From Chitinophagales bacterium (GTDB lineage Bacteria > Bacteroidota > Bacteroidia > Chitinophagales > JADIYW01), in NCBI GenBank assembly GCA_020848315.1, contig JADLAH010000062.1, forward strand, positions 1-5,645: 5,645 bases of DNA, given 5' to 3'. The notes below the pieces were generated by a model. That model searched no databases. It was not told the origin of the DNA and saw only the letters and a list, made by a program, of their open reading frames with translations. The translations under genes and the position numbers were made by a program. This document shows positions 1 through 5,645 of this stretch, one piece after another. Numbering within the stretch: position 1 is the first letter of the stretch; every line of letters starts with the position of its first letter.

Positions 1-827
1 CCGACCCGATTCAGGTGCTGAATGAGGCCAAACAATATCCGTCCTTTGCGGAAAGAAGACTCGTCATTGTGCGCGAAGCACAGGACTTCAAAGTCAAGGA
101 TTGGGAAATCTTTGAGAAATACCTCGAACATCCCGTCAGTTCGTCTGTGCTGGTGTTTGTACACAAAAATAAAACACTGGACAAGCGCACGAAGATTGCG
201 AAAGTCTTAGAAAAGCAGACAGTATATTTTGAATCCAAAAAGATTTCAGATGACCAGTTGCCTGCATGGATTTCGGATTATGTGAAAAACACCAAATTCG
301 GTATCACTTCGGATGCGGCCCGTATTATTGCGGAAAACATCGGCAATGATTTATCCCGAATTGCCAATGAAATTGACAAGCTGTCGGTGATGCTGGCAGA
401 AAACGCGCAGATTACGCCTGAGCTGATAGAGCTTTATATCGGCATCTCCAAAGAGTATAATGTTACGGAGTTTGTGAAAGCGGTAACCACCCGCGATTTT
501 TCCAAAGCCATGCGCATTATTCTATATTTCGAGAAAAATCCAAAAGCAGGCCCCGCCATTCAGATTATCGCGTTTCTTTACAATTTTTACAGCAAATTAT
601 TTGTGGTACAAAACAGTACACCGCAGGAAGCCTCGGCAGGACTGGGTTTTAAAAACGGCTGGATTCCTGATGACATCAAAGGTGGCGGAAAATACTTCCA
701 TCCGCAGCAGACGATGCGTATCCTCGAATTGCTCTGTGAATACGACGCGAAAGCAAAAGGGCTGTACGCCGCACACCTCAGCAACGCCGATTTGCTAAAA
801 GAGCTGGTCGTTAAAATACTTCGTTAA
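1..827 (+). CDS. holA: DNA polymerase III subunit delta (HolA), 5'-truncated by window edge
   Basis: The delta subunit belongs to the clamp loader; it binds the beta sliding clamp and opens it so that it can be loaded on primed DNA during replication. The reading frame is already open at the left edge: the first full codon is at 3 and the protein begins DPIQVLNEAKQYPSF, running 274 residues to TAA at 825-827. The GTG at 15 is internal, because the residues before it continue the family pattern. The early segment ERRLVIVREAQDF (about residues 18-30 of the visible part) is the typical HolA 'RLV-V-A' strand of domain I. It is followed by the lid-like helical domain (ARIIAENIGNDLSRIANEIDKL) and the C-terminal collar domain ending in HLSNADLLKELVVKILR. 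HolA proteins are usually about 340 residues, so roughly 65-70 N-terminal residues lie outside the window. No frameshift is visible. It converges on purL with a 3-base gap. The family call rests on recognised sequence pattern, not a search. Confidence 0.92.
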   Translation, partial: DPIQVLNEAKQYPSFAERRLVIVREAQDFKVKDWEIFEKYLEHPVSSSVLVFVHKNKTLDKRTKIAKVLEKQTVYFESKKISDDQLPAWISDYVKNTKFGITSDAARIIAENIGNDLSRIANEIDKLSVMLAENAQITPELIELYIGISKEYNVTEFVKAVTTRDFSKAMRIILYFEKNPKAGPAIQIIAFLYNFYSKLFVVQNSTPQEASAGLGFKNGWIPDDIKGGGKYFHPQQTMRILELLCEYDAKAKGLYAAHLSNADLLKELVVKILR

Positions 828-830
828 TGC

Positions 831-3056
831 TTATTCAAAATAGCGCTCAATCGCAGTGTCGTACAATTCTTTGTATGCCGCTACGCTGCCGAAATGCTGT
901 CCGTCAATAACCACATCACTACCTTTAACAATTCCGAGTGCACGATATTCAGCACCTGTATTTTTCAAAGCTGTTTCAAATGCTTCTTTTTTATCCGGCG
1001 CAACAGAAACCACTACGCGGCTTTGTCCTTCGCCAAACAGACAAGCATCTTTGCGGATGCTGCCACAGGTAGTAATATCAAAGCCCAGATGTCGCGACAT
1101 CGCACTTTCCAACGCGGCGATAAATAAACCACCTTCGCTGATATCGTGGCAGGATTGGATCAGTTGCTGTGCAATGACAGCACTCACTGCATCCTGTACT
1201 TTCGCTTCTTCCTGTAAGTCGAAATGCGGAGCCGGTGACAAGGCCACTTTGTGATAATCATAAAGATATTCGGAGCTGCTGATGTCATTTTTGCAGGAAC
1301 CGATGAGATAAATCAAATCGCCTTCCTGTTTGAAATCCAGCGTCATGATTTTGTCAACATCTTCAATTAATCCCAGCATACCGATGGTTGGCGTTGGGTT
1401 TACCGCTCTGTTTGGTGACTGATTATAGAAGGAAACGTTTCCGCCGGTGACCGGTGTTTCAAATTGCAGACAGGCATCGCCCATACCTTGCAGGGCGTGC
1501 ACGAAGTTCCAGTACACTTCCTCGTCGTACGGATTACCAAAATTCAGGCAGTTGGTAATCGCGAGCGGTTTGGCACCTGTACACACGATATTTCTCGCTG
1601 CTTCCGATACGGCAATCGCGCCGCCTTTGTAGGCATCCGCATGCACATAACGGGAATTGCAATCCACTGTCACCACCAAACCTTTCTTGGAATGTTTCAG
1701 GCGAATCACAGCAGCATCACTCGGGCGGTTGCTGCTGGCATTATTAACGCCCACCATGGAATCGTATTGTTTATAGATAAAGCGCTTGGACGCGATATTC
1801 GGATTTTGTACCAGATGCTTTGCCACCACGGTCAAGTCTTCCGGCTGACTGATCTGCTCAATGGAAAACTGATCGCGCTGCGCGTGGTAGGATGGCTGCT
1901 TGTATGTTCTGTGATATACCGGAGCACCACCGCCCAGCACCAAAGTATCGGCAGGTACTTCCGCCACCAGCTGATCGTGCATATAGTACTGAATGAGATT
2001 GCCTTCAGTCACTTCACCGATTACGGCGCAATTCAAATCCCATTTTTCAAACACCGCTTCCACTGCAGCTTCTTTGCCTTTTTCCACCACAATCAGCATA
2101 CGCTCTTGTGATTCGGACAGCAATATTTCAAAAGGCTGCATGTTTTTCTGGCGGGTAGGTACTTTATCCAGCCAGATTTTCATACCGTGTTTGCCTTTGG
2201 CGCTCATTTCATTGGTAGAGCAGGTGATACCTGCCGCTCCCATATCCTGCATGCCCACGACGGCACCGGTTTTAATTACTTCCAGCGTAGCTTCGAGCAG
2301 TAACTTTTCTGTGAACGGGTCGCCCACTTGTACTGACGGAATTTTATCTTCAGCATCTTCTCCCAAATCCTCCGATGCAAATGTTGCACCGTGAATACCA
2401 TCTTTTCCGGTAGCGGCGCCGACGATGTACACCGGATTGCCGACACCTTCGGAGGTAGCGGAGATGGTTTCTCCCACACGCACAATACCCACGCTCATGG
2501 CATTCACGAGCGGATTCACCTGATAGCAGTCGTCGAAATATACTTCACCGGCTACGGTTGGCACGCCGAAGCAGTTGCCATAATGAGAAATCCCTTTCAC
2601 CACGCCTTTCAGCAGGTGCTGGGTGCGCTTGTTGTCGAGGTTGCCAAAACGGAGCGAGTTGAGGGAAGCCACAGGGCGGGCGCCCATTGTAAAGATATCG
2701 CGGGAAATACCGCCCACACCGGTAGCAGCTCCCTGGAAAGGCTCCACCGCACTCGGGTGATTGTGAGATTCTATTTTAAAAGCACAGGCCCAGCCATCGC
2801 CGATATCTACCAGTCCGGCATTTTCCTCTCCGGCTTCCACGAGCAGGGCTTTCCCTTTGCGGGGCAGTTTTTTCAAATATACAATAGAGTTTTTGTAGCT
2901 GCAGTGTTCACTCCACATAACGGCATAAATACTCAATTCTGTAAAGGTGGGAATGCGACCAAGGATATCCTGGATTTTCTGATATTCTTCCGGTAATAAT
3001 CCTAATTCTTTGGCAATTTTTTCGTTCACTGGGGGCTGATGTACGGGCGTAGACAT
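831..3056 (-). CDS. purL: Phosphoribosylformylglycinamidine synthase subunit PurL (small type), complete
   Basis: PurL converts formylglycinamide ribonucleotide to formylglycinamidine ribonucleotide using ATP and ammonia, the fourth step of de novo purine synthesis, in the cytoplasm. The 741-residue length fits the small PurL, which in known systems works with separate PurQ (glutaminase) and PurS subunits; neither is encoded here. Visible motifs are WSEHCSYKNS at residues 48-57 with the family's active-site His51, ESHNHPSAVEPF (96-107) for nucleotide and metal binding, GKDGIHGATFAS (217-228), GDPFTEKLLLEA (245-256), QDMGAAGITCSTNEM (270-284), LSESQERM (313-320), and in the second AIRS-like half HDISEGGL (637-644) and FGEGQSR (674-680). 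The frame could extend to an ATG at 3117-3119, adding 21 mostly hydrophobic residues. I chose the internal ATG at 3054-3056 (MSTPVHQPPV) because the extension is unlike PurL N-termini and overlaps a promoter-like element. It is divergent from the membrane gene and convergent with holA. No lesions are seen. Confidence 0.97.
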   Translation of the reverse strand: MSTPVHQPPVNEKIAKELGLLPEEYQKIQDILGRIPTFTELSIYAVMWSEHCSYKNSIVYLKKLPRKGKALLVEAGEENAGLVDIGDGWACAFKIESHNHPSAVEPFQGAATGVGGISRDIFTMGARPVASLNSLRFGNLDNKRTQHLLKGVVKGISHYGNCFGVPTVAGEVYFDDCYQVNPLVNAMSVGIVRVGETISATSEGVGNPVYIVGAATGKDGIHGATFASEDLGEDAEDKIPSVQVGDPFTEKLLLEATLEVIKTGAVVGMQDMGAAGITCSTNEMSAKGKHGMKIWLDKVPTRQKNMQPFEILLSESQERMLIVVEKGKEAAVEAVFEKWDLNCAVIGEVTEGNLIQYYMHDQLVAEVPADTLVLGGGAPVYHRTYKQPSYHAQRDQFSIEQISQPEDLTVVAKHLVQNPNIASKRFIYKQYDSMVGVNNASSNRPSDAAVIRLKHSKKGLVVTVDCNSRYVHADAYKGGAIAVSEAARNIVCTGAKPLAITNCLNFGNPYDEEVYWNFVHALQGMGDACLQFETPVTGGNVSFYNQSPNRAVNPTPTIGMLGLIEDVDKIMTLDFKQEGDLIYLIGSCKNDISSSEYLYDYHKVALSPAPHFDLQEEAKVQDAVSAVIAQQLIQSCHDISEGGLFIAALESAMSRHLGFDITTCGSIRKDACLFGEGQSRVVVSVAPDKKEAFETALKNTGAEYRALGIVKGSDVVIDGQHFGSVAAYKELYDTAIERYFE

Positions 3057-3072
3057 AAAGTTAAATTCTTCC

Positions 3073-3099
3073 CAAAAATAACGAATTCCAAGCAACCAA
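3073..3099 (-). promoter_or_regulatory. Candidate Bacteroidota-type promoter for purL
   Basis: Read on the minus strand, TATTTTTG at 3080-3073 matches the Bacteroidota -7 consensus TAnnTTTG exactly. A TTG at 3099-3097 lies 16 bases upstream of it, slightly closer than the usual -33 spacing of about 17-23. The -7 element ends 16 bases before the chosen purL ATG, which would give a short leader of roughly 10 bases. There is no strong Shine-Dalgarno site; the nearest purine run is GGGAAGAA immediately downstream of the -7 box. AT-rich DNA yields such matches by chance, so the call is moderate. If correct, it rules out the longer purL start at 3119. Confidence 0.5.
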
Positions 3100-3154
3100 A
3101 AAGTAAAAGTTATTATCATTAGAATAAATTCTGTATTTTTATTTCGCGATTGCT

Positions 3155-4429
3155 ATGATACTGGAAATACTGACCCCTATTTTCTTCTTTTTGCTATTAT
3201 TCTGGATAATTGGAAGCAAGTATTTCTTTCAGTCTAAAACTATTTCCAAACAAATCCTGTTACTCGGCTTCACACTGAAAGCACTCAGCGCATTACTGTT
3301 CGGCTATTTCTTCAAAACAGGCATCCTGACCGGCGGCGATACCTATCTGTATTTTAACGATAGTGCAGTAGTCTACAATACGCTGTTTACGGATCCTATG
3401 ATTTTCCTGAAACTGCTGATTGGCTCCAACGATTACACACCTGTGCCGCAAGCCATTGCGCCCTATACAGACAAAATGCATTTCTGGTTTGACAGCAGCA
3501 ATTATTTTATGGTAAGGGTGAATGCCTTTTTGCGCATTTTTTCTCTGGGCGTGTATAATGTACATGCCATACTGTTTGCTTTCCTTTCTTTTATTGGCAC
3601 TTACAATCTTTATCTGTTTTTTGAGGAAAAGGTGTTCAGCAAGAGAGTACTGCAGTTTATATTGTTTGGCATCCCGTCTATCGTTTTCTGGACTTCCGGC
3701 GTACACAAGGAAGCTATTGTCATCTTTGCGCTGGGCATCATATTATATAATCTGGATAGAATGCTGCGGGCTTCCTTCACCAGAAGAAATGTACTGTATG
3801 CGATTATAGGATTAGTGGTACTGGCCTATATCAGAGCCTATCTGCTGGCCTTCCTGCTGCCGCTGATGACAGCCGTTATTATCTACAGCCGAATGGAAAC
3901 CAAACAACCAACGGTCAGAACCTTTGCGGTGGCCATCGCTTTTTTTGCCGGTCTCGCGCTGTTCATTGATTACAGTACGCCCAACATCAGTTTTACCAAC
4001 GAATTCCTGACCCGCCGGTCTTATTTTTTAAATACCTTACCGGGAAATATGACATTCGATGTACCGAAGACACCGGCCAATCTACAGGAACTAGCCTTAT
4101 TGTTGGTAGAAGCCATCGTCAATCCATTTATCCGGCCATTGCCAAGCGATTGTAATGTTTTCCTGTCTTATCTGGCGGCACTTGAAACCGTGTTGCTGCT
4201 GTTTGTCATTGTGACATTGCTGATTACCACCAGAATTAAAAATATCTCTCAGAACCCTTATGCGATTTTCTCCATTCTCTTCGGACTTAGTATCCTGTTT
4301 TTCATTGGATTAATTGTCAATAATTCCGGCGCGATCGTACGATATCGTTCTATCGCTATTCCATTTATTTTAATAGGATTATGCCTTTCTAAAAAGGAAA
4401 GTCATAAAAAAGTAAAGTTTTCATCCTAA
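3155..4429 (+). CDS. Polytopic inner-membrane protein of unknown function, GT-C/polymerase-like
   Basis: I do not recognise a named family. The 424-residue product has about ten hydrophobic segments, roughly at residues 3-20, 31-53, 132-155, 165-181, 185-200, 212-243 (possibly two), 255-272, 337-358, 367-388 and 397-411, so it should sit in the inner membrane. A mainly polar loop at about 54-125 begins with TGGDTYLYF (59-67), an acidic motif after the second membrane segment. Other distinctive stretches are PSIVFWTSGVHKEA (174-187) and RYRSIAIPF (396-404). This arrangement recalls GT-C glycosyltransferases and polysaccharide polymerase-like proteins, where an acidic residue in an early external loop is catalytic, but that is inference. 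The tail (KKESHKKVKFSS) is basic and probably cytoplasmic. The start is secure: an in-frame TAA lies at 3125-3127, no other ATG intervenes, and the next in-frame Met is residue 82. It is divergent from purL and 74 bases before the glutamine synthetase gene. No polysaccharide genes adjoin it. Confidence 0.88.
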   Translation: MILEILTPIFFFLLLFWIIGSKYFFQSKTISKQILLLGFTLKALSALLFGYFFKTGILTGGDTYLYFNDSAVVYNTLFTDPMIFLKLLIGSNDYTPVPQAIAPYTDKMHFWFDSSNYFMVRVNAFLRIFSLGVYNVHAILFAFLSFIGTYNLYLFFEEKVFSKRVLQFILFGIPSIVFWTSGVHKEAIVIFALGIILYNLDRMLRASFTRRNVLYAIIGLVVLAYIRAYLLAFLLPLMTAVIIYSRMETKQPTVRTFAVAIAFFAGLALFIDYSTPNISFTNEFLTRRSYFLNTLPGNMTFDVPKTPANLQELALLLVEAIVNPFIRPLPSDCNVFLSYLAALETVLLLFVIVTLLITTRIKNISQNPYAIFSILFGLSILFFIGLIVNNSGAIVRYRSIAIPFILIGLCLSKKESHKKVKFSS

Positions 4430-4445
4430 TTTAATGTAAAACTTT
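4414..4445 (+). repeat. Inverted repeat spanning the membrane gene's stop codon
   Basis: AAAGTTTT (4414-4421) is perfectly complementary to AAAACTTT (4438-4445), and CAT (4422-4424) can also pair with ATG (4434-4436), leaving a single unpaired T at 4437 and a 9-base loop. The stop codon TAA (4427-4429) lies in the loop. The stem is AT-rich and no T-run follows it directly; the nearest, nine Ts, is at 4467-4475. It could be a weak transcription terminator or a 3'-end stabilising hairpin, but it may equally be chance in AT-rich sequence. Confidence 0.35.
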
Positions 4446-4503
4446 CTGATTCGCTTTTAATCTTGCTTTTTTTTTATCAATTTAGCATACAAACAAAGAA
4501 AGT
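4446..4503 (+). promoter_or_regulatory. AT-rich leader upstream of glutamine synthetase
   Basis: This gap must hold whatever drives or joins transcription into the glutamine synthetase gene. It contains a nine-T run (4467-4475), a TTG at 4463-4465, and an A-rich stretch directly before the ATG that includes AAAGAAAG (4495-4502), the kind of leader common in Bacteroidota, where strong Shine-Dalgarno sites are rare. I could not find a convincing TAnnTTTG element; the nearest, TCAATTTA at 4477-4484, has two mismatches and no properly spaced TTG. Whether the gene has its own promoter here or reads through from the membrane gene is undecided. Confidence 0.25.
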
Positions 4504-5645
4504 ATGTCAAAAACAAGATTTAATGCCTTATCCGCATTTGCATCCAGACCAAAACTGAATGTAGAATTACCTTCAGAAAAGATTTCTGATTTCTTCGCGA
4601 CAGCTGTTTTCGGCGATAAACAAATGCGCGAATATCTTCCGTCAGATGCCTACAAAAAGCTGGCAGCCTGCATCCGCGACGGCAAGAAAGTAGACAGAGA
4701 TATTGCAGATCAGGTAGCAACCGCCATGAAAGCATGGGCGATGAAGCAGGGCGCTACTCACTATACACACTGGTTTCAGCCACTGACCGGCACTACAGCA
4801 GAAAAACACGATTCATTCTTTATGCCGAAAGGCGGCGGTGGCGTGGAAGAATTCAGCGCCGAGTCGCTCGCTCAGCAGGAACCGGATGCATCATCATTCC
4901 CATCCGGTGGTATCCGTGCTACTTTTGAAGCACGCGGCTACACGGCCTGGGATGCTACTTCTCCGGCATTTATCATGACGGTAGGCAATGGAAAAACATT
5001 GTGTGTTCCTACCATCTTCATCTCTTATACTGGCGAAACGCTGGACTTTAAAGTTCCTTTGCTGAAATCTATTCAGGCGTTGGATCACGCGGCAACGGAA
5101 GTAGCGCGCTATTTTGACAGAGACGTAAAACATGTATCTACTACATTGGGCTGGGAGCAGGAGTATTTCCTCGTAGACTCCGCGATGTATTATGCACGTC
5201 CTGACCTCGTGATGAGCGGCAGAACCCTGCTTGGTCGTCGTTCTCCGAAAGGCCAGCAGCTGGAAGACCACTATTTCGGTGCTATTCCGGAAAGGGTGTA
5301 CGCCTACATGCGCGATTTCGAAATCGAATGTCTGAAACTGGGTATTCCGGTAAGAACCCGTCACAACGAGGTCGCTCCGTCACAGTTTGAGTGCGCACCG
5401 ATGTTCGAAGAGGCCAACCTCGCGGTTGACCACAACTCCCTGCTGATGGACGTAATGGACCGCGTTTCCAGCAAACATAAACTGAAAGTATTATTCCACG
5501 AAAAACCATTCGCCGGCATCAACGGAAGTGGGAAACACAATAACTGGAGTATGAGTACCGACACAGGCGTTAACCTGTTGTCACCGGGTAAAACACCGCG
5601 TACCAACCTGCAGTTCCTGACGTTCTTCATCAATACCATTGCGGC
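4504..5645 (+). CDS. glnN: Glutamine synthetase type III (GSIII), 3'-truncated by window edge
   Basis: Glutamine synthetase condenses glutamate and ammonia with ATP to make glutamine, the main cytoplasmic ammonia-assimilation step. The frame starts at ATG 4504 ([16 protein letters not shown]) and stays open to the right edge, giving 380 whole codons; GSIII proteins are usually about 700-730 residues, so about half is visible. GSIII hallmarks are [19 protein letters not shown] (85-103), [15 protein letters not shown] (124-138) and [17 protein letters not shown] (140-156). Conserved glutamine synthetase catalytic motifs follow: [10 protein letters not shown] (216-225) with metal-binding Glu218 and Glu220, [12 protein letters not shown] (285-296) with Glu289 and Glu296, and [10 protein letters not shown] (340-349) with the glutamate-binding His345. 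The nucleotide-binding C-terminal part is outside the window. The gene is often annotated simply glnA; glnN is used for type III. Its regulation cannot be read from this sequence. It follows the membrane gene on the same strand after 74 bases, so co-transcription is possible but unproven. Confidence 0.95.
   Translation, partial: MSKTRFNALSAFASRPKLNVELPSEKISDFFATAVFGDKQMREYLPSDAYKKLAACIRDGKKVDRDIADQVATAMKAWAMKQGATHYTHWFQPLTGTTAEKHDSFFMPKGGGGVEEFSAESLAQQEPDASSFPSGGIRATFEARGYTAWDATSPAFIMTVGNGKTLCVPTIFISYTGETLDFKVPLLKSIQALDHAATEVARYFDRDVKHVSTTLGWEQEYFLVDSAMYYARPDLVMSGRTLLGRRSPKGQQLEDHYFGAIPERVYAYMRDFEIECLKLGIPVRTRHNEVAPSQFECAPMFEEANLAVDHNSLLMDVMDRVSSKHKLKVLFHEKPFAGINGSGKHNNWSMSTDTGVNLLSPGKTPRTNLQFLTFFINTIA

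Noticed and set aside
15..827. GTG at 15 as the true start of holA
   Set aside because: Codons 3-14 (DPIQ) continue the family pattern in the same frame, and a start here would remove most of the first domain, so the gene simply begins outside the window.
1464..2111. A 215-codon open frame on the plus strand, antisense to purL
   Set aside because: It lies wholly inside purL, whose protein matches its family throughout. The antisense product has no recognisable motif and is rich in His, Ile and Phe, as expected of a shadow translation.
2391..2996. A 201-codon open frame on the plus strand opposite the N-terminal half of purL
   Set aside because: It is antisense to highly conserved PurL motifs, which constrain the DNA and leave the opposite frame open; there is no independent support for it.
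3293..3706. A 137-codon minus-strand open frame within the membrane protein gene
   Set aside because: It is antisense to a frame with coherent membrane topology and a well-defined start; no family pattern is seen in it.
4446..4475. Intrinsic terminator ending in the nine-T run before glutamine synthetase
   Set aside because: No GC-containing hairpin directly precedes the T-run; the only stem-loop ends 21 bases earlier and is AT-rich.
4894..5364. A 156-codon minus-strand open frame within the glutamine synthetase gene
   Set aside because: The plus strand encodes unmistakable type III glutamine synthetase motifs across this stretch, so this is a shadow frame.

Overview
The window looks like ordinary chromosomal sequence from a member of the Bacteroidota, perhaps of the Chitinophaga/Sphingobacteria kind. 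Three things suggest this: the glutamine synthetase is the large type III enzyme typical of that phylum; a TAnnTTTG-type promoter element sits in front of purL; and translation starts are preceded by A-rich leaders rather than strong GGAGG sites. Assignment below phylum level is a guess.

Layout, left to right. Positions 1-827 (+) hold the 3' part of holA, the DNA polymerase III delta (clamp-loader) subunit, cut by the window's left edge. Convergent to it, and only 3 bases away, is a complete purL (831-3056, -), the small-type formylglycinamidine ribonucleotide synthase subunit of purine synthesis. A 98-base divergent intergenic region (3057-3154) carries a good candidate purL promoter. On its other side is an intact 424-residue polytopic membrane protein (3155-4429, +) of unknown function, with features reminiscent of GT-C-type glycosyltransferases or polysaccharide-assembly membrane proteins. 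After a 74-base AT-rich gap comes the N-terminal half of a type III glutamine synthetase (4504 to the right edge, +), which remains open where the window ends.

The genes do not form one obvious functional unit. PurL and glutamine synthetase are linked only loosely through glutamine, which the PurLQS complex consumes, and they lie on opposite strands with an unrelated-looking membrane gene between them. There are no tRNA or rRNA genes, CRISPR arrays, insertion sequences or other signs of a mobile or defence system. I see no evidence for a new biological system. The items most worth a second look are the uncharacterised membrane protein, the tight holA/purL convergence and a small inverted repeat across the membrane gene's stop codon.
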